Positions 8,773-16,587 of a stretch of DNA of 42,246 nucleotides are shown piece by piece (the first letter of the stretch is position 1; every line of letters starts with the position of its first letter). Position numbers and translations under genes: made by a program. The stretch spans positions 1-42,246 of the forward strand of contig JAUXZO010000114.1 of assembly GCA_030692685.1 (NCBI GenBank). Direction: 5' to 3'. Under the pieces are notes generated by a model. It made no database searches. It saw nothing but the letters and a program-made list of their open reading frames with translations, and had not been told where the DNA came from. Source of the DNA: Acidovorax sp. Its GTDB lineage: Bacteria > Pseudomonadota > Gammaproteobacteria > Burkholderiales > Burkholderiaceae_C.

Positions 8773-9201
8773 ATGAACGCGATGAAGTGCCTTGTAGCAA
8801 GTCCGCCTGCGTCACTGCTGGCGATGGCAGTCGCCGCCAATGGCCGCGTTGACCCGCGCGAGGTCGCTGAATTGGACCGTCTCGGCGCTTATCAACTGAT
8901 CGGGGTCGATCGGGACTGTTTCTTGGAGTTGGCCCAGGTTGCGCTGCGAGAGATTGGGCCGTCTTTGAGCGAGACGTACTGGTTGCGGTTGATCGATCGA
9001 TCACACCTGTTGACGTCGCTGCACGCAATCCGGGATCCCTTGCAACGCCTGCGCGTCTGCCACCTGACCCAAGCAGTCATACGGGCGGACGGTGAGGTGA
9101 CCGGTGGGGAGCAGCAAATTTACGGGGCAATGATTCGCCATTGGGATTTGACGCAAGCAGCTGTCGCTAAAGCCCTCGTCTGCGACCACGCCCAACCATG
9201 A
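8773..9201 (+). CDS. TerB-like (tellurite resistance) family protein
   Basis: This 142-aa, mostly helical soluble protein has the two repeated Asp-rich segments typical of TerB-like domains: AVAANGRVDPREVAELDRLG near residue 18 and AVIRADGEVTGGEQQIYGAM near residue 100. TerB domains bind metal ions and occur in stress and envelope-surveillance systems. It is divergent from the P-type ATPase across a short intergenic region. The start at 8773 is the first Met of the frame, and GGACCAGAG lies just upstream. Membership of the adjacent stress block is likely, but tellurite resistance itself should not be assumed from the name. Confidence 0.8.
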   Translation: MNAMKCLVASPPASLLAMAVAANGRVDPREVAELDRLGAYQLIGVDRDCFLELAQVALREIGPSLSETYWLRLIDRSHLLTSLHAIRDPLQRLRVCHLTQAVIRADGEVTGGEQQIYGAMIRHWDLTQAAVAKALVCDHAQP

Positions 9202-9432
9202 TGGAGATCTCCGCTGTTGCGCCACGCTTGCTTGCGTCGCCACTGTTATCCCTGGGTTTGCGTCGGCCCCCACGATGGCTGCTGCGTGGGTTGTCGCTGG
9301 GTGGCGTCGGGTTCACGTCAGCGCGTCAGGCCCGCCGCGTTCCGTTGGGCGCCCGCGGTTGGGGATGTGCGCTGGGCCCTTTCGAAGCTGCGTGCAGATC
9401 GCGGTCCGGCAGGCAGTCGATAAAAGCCGTCA

Positions 9433-9645
9433 ATGCCGGTGAAGGATGGCGCCGGCCACCCAGGCAGACACCGACCATGGGGGTGGCAAGCAGATCATCA
9501 CGCAGTCGCTGTGCGGCATCCCGCTGGGCCGACCGGTCAAGCCGCAGGAGGTGGCAGACCTGATCATTTGTCTTCCGTCACGCGGGCAGGCGCGATATCG
9601 GGCCCCGAGCACGTGATCGATGGCAGTACGGTTCCGACGGTCTAG
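9433..9645 (+). pseudogene. C-terminal remnant of a short-chain dehydrogenase, frameshifted
   Basis: One frame reads GGGKQIITQSLCGIPLGRP then VKPQEVADLI; after a shift of frame near 9585 another reads AGAISGPEHVIDGSTVPTV followed by a stop at 9643-9645. Together these give the highly characteristic end of SDR-family oxidoreductases (IPLGRP..PEEVA..., then a GTEYVIDGGTVPT-like terminus). The Rossmann nucleotide-binding half and the YxxxK active site are absent, so the protein cannot work. It lies beside the alcohol dehydrogenase stress block, where an intact SDR may once have belonged. Confidence 0.7.
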
Positions 9646-9694
9646 AAGGACACCTTCAGCCGTGTCCCGTGACTCCAGTGGCATTGATCATGAA

Positions 9695-9760
9695 AAATCA
9701 AGCCAGATTGGCCTCTGGCGCTTATCCATAAAGCGCTATTAGCTATTCTATTTATAGCTT
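9695..9760 (+). repeat. Interspersed intergenic repeat, copy B
   Basis: This is a full-length copy: TCAAGCCAGATTGGCCTCT precedes the hairpin core at 9717-9737 (GGCGCTT, loop ATCCATA, AAGCGCT), followed by TTAGCTATT and an A/T-rich tail. It lies between the dehydrogenase remnant and the convergent outer-membrane factor gene. Confidence 0.85.
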
Positions 9761-9792
9761 AATCCCCGCAGAAAACAGAGTCGCCAGCGTAG

Positions 9793-11262
9793 TTAGCGGG
9801 GCGCTTCGGCGGCAGACGCAAGTTGCCCGCCCAGCACCTTCCACAGCGCCACGCGGTTGGCTTGCTCGGATTGCCGCAGGCCGATCAGCGCTTGCTGTGC
9901 GGCGTACAGGCTGCGTTGCGCATCCAGCACCGTGAGGTAGTTGTCCACGCCCGAAGTGAACCGCGCCTCCGACAGCTCGAACGCTCGCGCGTTGGCGTCC
10001 ACCACGGCCTGCTGCGCCGACAGGCGTTCTTGCCACTGCGCGCGCTCTGCGAGGGCATCTGAGACTTCGCGGAAGGCGGTTTGGATGGATTTTTCGTACT
10101 GGGCCACGGCGATGTCGCGGTTGGCCTGCGCCACATCCACTGCCGCGCGGGCGCTGCCGCCGTCGAAGATGGGCCAGCGGATCTGGGGCACGAAGCTCCA
10201 GGTGTTGTTGCCGCTGCCCAGCAGGTTGCCCAGCTCGCGGCTGCCAAAACCAATGCTGGTGCTCAGCGTGATGGTGGGGAACATCGCGGCGCGCGCTGCC
10301 GCCACGTTGGCCGACAGGGCCTGCAGGTTGTATTCAGACACGCGCACGTCGGGGCGAGCCAGCAACAGGCTGGACGGCAACTCGGCGGGCAGCGCCATCA
10401 GGGCCGTTGGCGCTGCGGCGGCTTCGCCGCGCAGGGTGTCGGCGGTGGGCAACCAGTCGGGGCTCAAGCCACTGCCCACCAGTGCGTCGAGCGCGTTGCG
10501 GTCTTTGGCCACCTGGGCGGTGAAGGCGGCGACATCTCCGCGCGCGGTTTCCACCGTGACCCGGTTTTGTGCCAGCACCAGGCCAGACGTGCCGCCGAGC
10601 TGGTGGATGCGCTCGGTAAGCTGGTACGCCTTCTGGCGGCCGACCAGGGTATCGCGCGCCAGAGCGAGGCGGGATTCGTTGGCGGCCAGGTTCAGCCACG
10701 CGTTGGTCACATCGGCCACCAGCATGATCTGCACGTTCAGCTGGTTCACCTCTGACTGCAGAAACTGCCCAAGCGCTGCCTCGTTGAGGTTGCGCACACG
10801 GCCCCACAGATCCAGCTCGAAACTGGTGGCGGCGAGTTGCGCGCTGTACAGGCTGGACGTGACGGCCTGGCCGGTACCAGACAGATCCGCCGCGGTGCGG
10901 CTGCGGCTGCCCTGCGCTGCGGCGGCGACCGTGGGCAGTTGCGCCGCGCTGGTGATGCCGTACTGCGCCCGCGCCCGCTCGATGTTGAACAAGGCCACGC
11001 GCAGGTCGCGGTTGTGGGTCAGCGCCTGCGCAATCGCCTGGCGCAAGCCCGGGTGCTGCACCCAGGCAAGCCTCTGCGAGGTTTGCAGTGCCGCCGCACT
11101 GGCCTCGGCAACCGCCAGCGGCTGGCCCAGCGTGGGGGCGACCACGCTCTGCACGTCGGGTTTGGCGGGCGGTTGCTGGGCGCATCCGGCCAGCAGCACG
11201 ATGAGCGCTGCAGCTGCAGCTGCGAGGGGTTTGATGGAAGAAACAATCGACCGGTGCATCAC
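9793..11262 (-). CDS. RND efflux outer-membrane factor, NodT/OprM-type lipoprotein
   Basis: This 489-aa protein has a lipoprotein signal (positive start, hydrophobic run, lipobox LLAGC near residue 27). Two OEP repeats (TolC-like) cover about residues 60-270 and 290-480, including the typical RPDVRVSEYNLQALSANVAAARAA and DVAQANRDIAVAQYEKSIQTAF blocks. It would form the outer-membrane/periplasmic exit duct of a tripartite drug pump. Its ATG overlaps the stop of the pump gene (ATGA), indicating translational coupling as the third gene of the operon. Confidence 0.93.
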   Translation of the reverse strand: MMHRSIVSSIKPLAAAAAALIVLLAGCAQQPPAKPDVQSVVAPTLGQPLAVAEASAAALQTSQRLAWVQHPGLRQAIAQALTHNRDLRVALFNIERARAQYGITSAAQLPTVAAAAQGSRSRTAADLSGTGQAVTSSLYSAQLAATSFELDLWGRVRNLNEAALGQFLQSEVNQLNVQIMLVADVTNAWLNLAANESRLALARDTLVGRQKAYQLTERIHQLGGTSGLVLAQNRVTVETARGDVAAFTAQVAKDRNALDALVGSGLSPDWLPTADTLRGEAAAAPTALMALPAELPSSLLLARPDVRVSEYNLQALSANVAAARAAMFPTITLSTSIGFGSRELGNLLGSGNNTWSFVPQIRWPIFDGGSARAAVDVAQANRDIAVAQYEKSIQTAFREVSDALAERAQWQERLSAQQAVVDANARAFELSEARFTSGVDNYLTVLDAQRSLYAAQQALIGLRQSEQANRVALWKVLGGQLASAAEAPR

Positions 11263-14200
11263 GGTTCTCCCTGGTGCGAGAGTGAAGGAGCCACCCCGGG
11301 TGTGGGCGGGGTCTCTTTGGGCCGTTTTCTGTTGACCCAGTTGCGCACCAGCAGGAAGAACACGGGCACGAAGAACAGCCCCAGCAGGGTAGACAGCACC
11401 GTGCCGCCCAGCACCGCCGTGCCGATGGCCTGGCGGCTGGCGGCGCCCGGGCCGGTGCCCAGGGCCAGCGGCAATACGCCGAAACCGAACGCCAGCGAGG
11501 TCATCAAGATGGGCCGCAACCGTCGGCGCACGGCCTCCAGCGTGGCGTCGAACACGCTCTTGCCCTGGTCTTGCAGTTGCACCGCAAACTCCACAATCAA
11601 GATGGCGTTTTTGGAGGCCAGGCCCACGGTGGTCAACAGGCCGACCTGGAAGTACACATCGTTGGACATGTCGCGAAAGTAGGTGGCCAGCAAGGCGCCA
11701 ATGATGCCCAACGGCACGGCCAGGATGACCGAGAACGGCACGCTCCAGCTTTCATACAGCGCCGCCAGGCACAAAAAGACGAACAGGATGGAGATGGCGT
11801 ACAGCAAGGGCGCCTGCGCGCCGGACTGGCGCTCTTGCAAGGAAGCCCCCGTCCACTCATAACCAATGCCCACCGGCATCTCGCGCATGATTTCTTCCAC
11901 GGCGCGCATCGCAGCACCGGAGCTGACGCCAGGGGCCGTGTTCGAGATCATTTCCATCGCTGGAGATCCGTTGTAGCGCAGCAGTTGGGGCGCGCTGCTG
12001 GTCCAGGCGGTCGACGTGAATGCCGAGAGCGGCACCATGTCGCCCGTGCGGTTGCGCACCGTCCACTGTCCAATGTCTTTGGGCAGCATGCGAAACGGTG
12101 CATCGCCTTGCACGTAGACGCGCTTGACGCGGCCGTTGTGCACGAAGTCGTTCACATACGCGCCGCCCACCGCGCTGGAGATCACGTTGTTGATATCTGC
12201 GGTGGCCACACCCAGTGCAGCCGCCTTGCGGTCGTCGATCACCACCTTCAGCTCCGAAGTGACGTCGAAATCGGTGGTGCGCATGTTGGCCAGCTCCGCG
12301 CGATGTCCGGCCATTTGGATCAAGCGGTCTTTGGCGGCCCTCAAGGCGTCATTCCCCAGCCCATTGATGTCCTTGAGCATGAAGTTCACACCAGCGTCTG
12401 AGCCCAGGCCGCGGACGGCAGGGGGCTGGGATACGAAGACGCGGGCCGAGCGGATGCGGGAGAGATCGCGAGTGGCTTTGCCCGCAATGGACTCGGCACT
12501 TTGTTCGGCGTTTGGTCGTTCGTCCCAGGGTTTGAGGCGAACGTAAAGGTTGCCCGAGCTCTGATTGCCGCTGTTGCCCGCCACAGAGAACACGCGCAGG
12601 ATGTCCGGCTGGGCGTTGAAATATCGGGTGATGTCTTGCAGCACCAACTCCAGCTGCGCGTCCGACGATCCGCTGGGCATGGTCACGCTGGTAATGAGGA
12701 AACCTTGGTCTTCCACCGGCAGAAAGGACGTGGGCAGCTTCTGGAACAGCAGCACCACACCGCCGATGACCAGCAGGAACACCAGCATCACGCGCTTGCC
12801 GCGCAGCAGCAACTGGCGCACAGCGCCTTGGTAACGGGTGGAGTTGCGGTCAAAACTGGTGTTGAACCAGCGGAAGAACCGATCCATCCAGCCCATCACG
12901 CCTTTGCGGGCGGGGGCACCCTCATGCAGGTGTTCCGTGGGCTTGAGAAGGGTGGCGCACAGCGCCGGGGTGAGCGTGAGCGCCACCAGCACCGAGAACG
13001 CCATGGCCGAGACGATGGCGACCGAGAACTGCCGGTAGATCACCCCCACCGAGCCCGAGAAGAACGCCATGGGAATGAACACCGCCGACAGCGTGAGGCC
13101 GATGCCCACCAGCGCGGGCGTGATCTCCGCCATGGATTTGATCGTCGCCTCCTTGGCGGGCAGGCCCTCCTGGTGCATCACCCGCTCCACGTTTTCGACC
13201 ACCACGATGGCGTCGTCCACCAGCAGGCCAATCGCCAGCACCATGGCAAACATGGTCAGCATGTTGATGGAGTAGCCCAGCGCCGACAACACGCCAAAAG
13301 TGCCCAGCAGCACCACCGGGACCGCGATGGCCGGGATCAGCGTGGCGCGCAGGTTCTGCAAAAAGATGAACATCACGATCACCACCAGCAGCATGGCCTC
13401 TGCCAGGGTGATGGCCACTTCCTTGATCGACGCGCGTACATAAGGCGTGCTGTCCGAGCTGATAACGCCCGTGATGCCATCCGGAAAAAACGGCGCCAGT
13501 TCGGCCATCTTGGTGTTGATGGCGGTGGCCACTGCCATGGCGTTGGCGCCGTCAGCCAGCACCACCCCCAGGCCCGCGCCCGGCTGGTTGTTGAGGCGAG
13601 ATTTCACCGTCAGGTTGTCGGCCGCCAGCTCTACGCGCGCCACATCCCCCACTGTGACGAGCGAACCGTCGGTGGCGGCCTTGAGCACAATGCCCTGGAA
13701 CTCTTCGACCGTCTTGAGCTTGGTGCGCGCCGTGATGGTGGCGTTGAGCATCTGGTCCTTCACGGCTGGCAGCGCACCCAGTTGCCCCGCAGACACCTGG
13801 GCGTTCTGCGAGTTCAGCGCCGAGACGATGTCCGACGGCATCAGCGCGAACTGCTCGAGCTTGCCGGGGTCCATCCAGATGCGCATGGCGTAGCTGGTGC
13901 CGAACACGTTGACGTCGCCCACGCCGTCGATGCGCGAGATCACGTCCACCACGTTGCTTGTGATGTAGTCGCCAATCGCCACCTGTGTGACCGTGGGGTC
14001 GGACGAGGTGAAAACGTAGGTCATCAGGTTGTCCTGACCGCCCTTGTTGACAAACACGCCGCGGCTTTTTACCGCCTCGGGCAGCCGGTTCATCGCGGTC
14101 TGCAGCTTGTTTTGTACCTGCACCTGGGCCACGTCGATGTCGGTGCCCGGGGCAAATGTCAGCTGCGTGCGTGAGCGGCCTGCGGAGTCGCTGGTCGAGC

Positions 14201-14435
14201 TCATGTAGAGCACGTTGTCAATGCCCTTGAGCTGCTGCTCGATCACCTGCGTCACCGAGTCCGCCACCGTCTCGGCCGAGGCGCCGGTGTAGGTGGTGTT
14301 GATCGACACCCGCGGGGGCGCGATGTCGGGGTACTGCTCCAGCGGAAGGGTGAAGATCGACATCGCCCCCGCCAGCATGATGACGATGGACAACACCCAG
14401 GCAAAAACCGGACGGTGGATAAAGAAATAGGCCAT
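11259..14435 (-). CDS. RND multidrug efflux inner-membrane transporter (AcrB/HAE1 type)
   Basis: This 1058-aa pump begins MAYFFIHRPVFAWVLSIVIM, the canonical HAE1 N-terminus, so 14435 is preferred to 14465. The proton-relay aspartates are in LLVDDAIVVVENVERVM of the fourth membrane helix. The porter domain and duplicated 12-helix layout are complete, and FFxPVF-type segments are visible in LLGLFFVPVFFLLVRN. It exports hydrophobic or amphiphilic compounds using the proton gradient, together with the adaptor upstream and the outer-membrane factor downstream. A 115-bp gap separates it from the adaptor. Substrates cannot be predicted. Confidence 0.95.
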   Translation of the reverse strand: MAYFFIHRPVFAWVLSIVIMLAGAMSIFTLPLEQYPDIAPPRVSINTTYTGASAETVADSVTQVIEQQLKGIDNVLYMSSTSDSAGRSRTQLTFAPGTDIDVAQVQVQNKLQTAMNRLPEAVKSRGVFVNKGGQDNLMTYVFTSSDPTVTQVAIGDYITSNVVDVISRIDGVGDVNVFGTSYAMRIWMDPGKLEQFALMPSDIVSALNSQNAQVSAGQLGALPAVKDQMLNATITARTKLKTVEEFQGIVLKAATDGSLVTVGDVARVELAADNLTVKSRLNNQPGAGLGVVLADGANAMAVATAINTKMAELAPFFPDGITGVISSDSTPYVRASIKEVAITLAEAMLLVVIVMFIFLQNLRATLIPAIAVPVVLLGTFGVLSALGYSINMLTMFAMVLAIGLLVDDAIVVVENVERVMHQEGLPAKEATIKSMAEITPALVGIGLTLSAVFIPMAFFSGSVGVIYRQFSVAIVSAMAFSVLVALTLTPALCATLLKPTEHLHEGAPARKGVMGWMDRFFRWFNTSFDRNSTRYQGAVRQLLLRGKRVMLVFLLVIGGVVLLFQKLPTSFLPVEDQGFLITSVTMPSGSSDAQLELVLQDITRYFNAQPDILRVFSVAGNSGNQSSGNLYVRLKPWDERPNAEQSAESIAGKATRDLSRIRSARVFVSQPPAVRGLGSDAGVNFMLKDINGLGNDALRAAKDRLIQMAGHRAELANMRTTDFDVTSELKVVIDDRKAAALGVATADINNVISSAVGGAYVNDFVHNGRVKRVYVQGDAPFRMLPKDIGQWTVRNRTGDMVPLSAFTSTAWTSSAPQLLRYNGSPAMEMISNTAPGVSSGAAMRAVEEIMREMPVGIGYEWTGASLQERQSGAQAPLLYAISILFVFLCLAALYESWSVPFSVILAVPLGIIGALLATYFRDMSNDVYFQVGLLTTVGLASKNAILIVEFAVQLQDQGKSVFDATLEAVRRRLRPILMTSLAFGFGVLPLALGTGPGAASRQAIGTAVLGGTVLSTLLGLFFVPVFFLLVRNWVNRKRPKETPPTPGVAPSLSHQGEP

Positions 14436-14550
14436 GGTGCAGCGTGGGGAGTTCTGGGGGCTCAAAAAGTGACGGGGTCACCCGGCTTGTCGGGTATTGC
14501 GCGGGCCATCCGGGCCACCCGGTTCGTCGGCGCGGCCCCGTGGCCTGGGG

Positions 14551-15843
14551 TCAGGGTTTGGGTGGGGCGGAGACCGCCGCCTGTCCTGCGGGTGCTGAAC
14601 CCTGCGCTTCCACCACACGGTTGCCGTCCACGCGCATCGCCACCGGCGTCACGGCCTGGCCCACGCGGGCCTTTTGAAAGCCGTCCACCATCACGCGGTC
14701 TCCGGCCTTCAGGCCGCCCAGCACCAGCCACTGCGCGCCCAGGGCCTGGCCCAGCTGGACGGGGCGTTTTTCAATCTTGTTGTCGGCATTGATGAGCTGC
14801 ACGCTGGGTTTGCCCGCAGGGTCCCGCTGCACCGCCTGCTGTGGCACCACAATGGCATCGCTTGATACACCCGTAGCGAGCTGTGCCCGCACATACATGC
14901 CGGGCATCAACAACCGGTCGGGGTTGGGGAACACCGCGCGCAGGGTAATGGCCCCGGTGCTCTGGCCGACGGTGGCACCAGTGAACTGCAGCTTGCCGGC
15001 ATGCGGATACGCACTGCCATCCTCCAGCGCCAAGCGCACTGGGGCACCGCTGACGTCGACCTTGCCGAACACTCCGGCCTGCCACTGGCGTCGAAGCCCG
15101 AGCAGTTCGGCGCTGGACTGGGTGATGTCGACATGGATGGGGTCGAGCTGGCTAATGGTCGTCAGTGCCTGGGCCTGGTTGGCGGTGACCAGCGAGCCGG
15201 GCAGCACCACCGACAGATCGATCTGCCCGCCAATGGGCGCGACGATGCGACTGAACTGCAGGTTGATGCGGGCGTTGTCAAGCGCCGCCTGCGCCACCGC
15301 AACATCGGCGGCCGACTGTGCAACCTGCGCCTGGCTTTCATCAAATACCTGGCGGCTGATGGCGTCGATCTTCACCAGTTCGGCATTGCGCTCGGCATTA
15401 GTGCGGGCGGTCTGTGCCGAGGCCCGCGCCTTGGCCAGCGCAGCCTCTGCGCTCTTGGCTGCGGCTTCGAGCGTGCGGGCGTCGATCTGGTACAGCGGCT
15501 GACCTGCCTTGACCGTGTCCCCCTCTGTGAACAGACGCTTTTGAAGAATGCCCGACACCTGGGGACGCACTTCTGCGCTTTGGGAGGCCTTGGTACGGCC
15601 CGTCAGCTCGGTGTTCAGCCCCTGCGATTGCGCCACCACCGTCAGTACGCCCACCGGCGGAGCTGCAGGGGCAGCGCTGGGCGCTTTCTTGTCGCCGCAG
15701 GCGGACAGCAAAAGCGCGGCAGTTCCCATCACGATCCATGCCCGGGACCATGTACCGGTTTGCCGAATGAGGTTGGGGGAAATCGACGGGGTTGTGGTGG
15801 TCGCCTGGTGCGGGACGGAAGTTGAAACGGGTGTGAGTGGCAT
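14551..15843 (-). CDS. RND efflux periplasmic adaptor (AcrA/MexE-like lipoprotein)
   Basis: This 430-aa membrane-fusion protein has an unusually long N-terminal region before its hydrophobic segment and the lipobox LLLSAC (Cys near residue 48), then the lipoyl/hairpin/beta-barrel order of the HlyD family. GVLTVVAQSQGLNTELTGR opens the barrel domain, the lipoyl halves flank a coiled coil rich in Ala, and VVPQQAVQRDPAGKPSVQLI lies near the end. The ATG at 15843 is preferred to the far-upstream Met of the frame, whose extra 64 residues are not adaptor-like. It is the first gene of the adaptor-pump-duct operon. No TetR or LysR regulator is adjacent. Confidence 0.93.
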   Translation of the reverse strand: MPLTPVSTSVPHQATTTTPSISPNLIRQTGTWSRAWIVMGTAALLLSACGDKKAPSAAPAAPPVGVLTVVAQSQGLNTELTGRTKASQSAEVRPQVSGILQKRLFTEGDTVKAGQPLYQIDARTLEAAAKSAEAALAKARASAQTARTNAERNAELVKIDAISRQVFDESQAQVAQSAADVAVAQAALDNARINLQFSRIVAPIGGQIDLSVVLPGSLVTANQAQALTTISQLDPIHVDITQSSAELLGLRRQWQAGVFGKVDVSGAPVRLALEDGSAYPHAGKLQFTGATVGQSTGAITLRAVFPNPDRLLMPGMYVRAQLATGVSSDAIVVPQQAVQRDPAGKPSVQLINADNKIEKRPVQLGQALGAQWLVLGGLKAGDRVMVDGFQKARVGQAVTPVAMRVDGNRVVEAQGSAPAGQAAVSAPPKP

Positions 15844-16221
15844 GGATTTGCGCGTGGGGCCTGGGGTCTGGATAGACGGGTGGACGCGAGGCTCGGCGCC
15901 GTTCGGGAGCGGATCAGCGCGGAAGCGAGCATTTTGCGCATGCAATATGTCTGGAATGTATACCGGCCGAAAGGCCCCAAAAATGCGCATTGTTGGGACG
16001 AAGCAGCATCCGTGCCGTGGCCCGCGCAGCGCCACCCTGTCGGTGCATGAGCAGGCTTGTGTTTCCCTGGGGCGCAGGCCCCTGCCGTTACCCCGATTCT
16101 GATAAGAATAGGGGTCTAGCGCTTACCCATAAAGCGCTGATAGCTATCAAATAAATAGTATTTAGGGTCCACATAGCCAATGCGGTGGTATGGCTGACAC
16201 ACCGCTAGCCTTCGGCATGGC
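15844..16221. other. 378-bp intergenic region upstream of the RND operon
   Basis: There is no gene. The region holds the efflux promoter, with TTGCGCATGCAA (15934-15945), a nearly perfect 12-bp palindrome that could bind a regulator. It also holds an imperfect hairpin at 16091-16114 (CCCC/GGGG outside ATTCT/AGAAT, GATA loop) and interspersed repeat copy C immediately after it. The operator reading is a guess from symmetry. Confidence 0.4.
16111..16160 (+). repeat. Interspersed intergenic repeat, copy C
   Basis: The core at 16118-16138 has arms AGCGCTT and AAGCGCT with the loop ACCCATA, followed by ATAGCTATC and an A/T-rich tail. The usual GGCCTCT leader is shortened to GGGGTCT. It lies between a GNAT gene and the RND adaptor, both transcribed leftward. 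Confidence 0.8.
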
Positions 16222-16509
16222 CTACACCAGCACGTCCCGAAGGGTCGGGTCCTTGTCGAACTGCGCCTTGGCGAACGGGCACAGCGGCATCACCTTGGTG
16301 CCAGTTGCCCGGGCCCACTGCACCAGCGCGCCCAGCAGTTCGCGCCCCACACCTTGCCCGCTGAGGGACGGGTCCACTTCGGTGTGGTCCACGATGATCA
16401 TCGTGGCGTTGGTGCGGCTGTAGGTCATCTCGGCAAGGCGCTGGCCGTGTGTCTCTATATAGAAGGCGCCCTTGGCGTCCTGTTCCTGGTGCTGGATGGT
16501 GTGCGGCAT
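16222..16509 (-). CDS. Small GNAT-fold N-acetyltransferase (YjdJ/NATD1-like)
   Basis: This 95-aa protein has the compact acetyltransferase fold of the YjdJ/NATD1 group. IIVDHTEVDPSLSGQGVGRE carries the acetyl-CoA-binding Q/RxxGxG/A-type loop (SGQGVG), and KVMPLCPFAKAQFDKDP matches the C-terminal signature of the group. Length and layout agree with family members of about 90-100 aa. The substrate is unknown. It is probably a single-gene unit, downstream of the phosphoethanolamine transferase on the opposite side of its stop. Confidence 0.85.
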   Translation of the reverse strand: MPHTIQHQEQDAKGAFYIETHGQRLAEMTYSRTNATMIIVDHTEVDPSLSGQGVGRELLGALVQWARATGTKVMPLCPFAKAQFDKDPTLRDVLV

Positions 16510-16587
16510 GGCGAAATCAATGGGTCGGTGAGGGATGCGTTTGAGTATCGCCTACCGCCAAAACTCCACCGCCACGCACCCGCCGCG

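Larger units (their letters stand above)
9202..9792. other. 590-bp stretch without an intact gene
   Basis: Between the TerB-like gene and the outer-membrane factor I find no intact gene. The first 230 bases have open frames on the plus strand, but their translations are Arg/Gly-rich and resemble no family I know. The second half holds a recognisable short-chain dehydrogenase remnant (9433-9645) and then interspersed repeat copy B. The stretch looks like decayed coding sequence. Confidence 0.6.

Noticed and set aside
8773..9201. Tellurite resistance operon
   Set aside because: Only a single TerB-like protein is present. No terZ, terC, terD or tehA/B neighbours are seen.
9198..9563. 121-aa open frame after the TerB-like gene
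   Set aside because: Arg/Gly-rich, no family similarity, and it overlaps the SDR remnant in a different frame.
9941..11335. 464-aa open frame on the plus strand
   Set aside because: Antisense to the outer-membrane factor, with Ser/Ala/Arg-rich sequence and no start signal.
12501..14174. 557-aa open frame on the plus strand
   Set aside because: Antisense to the RND pump; Arg/His-rich, low-complexity translation without recognisable domains.
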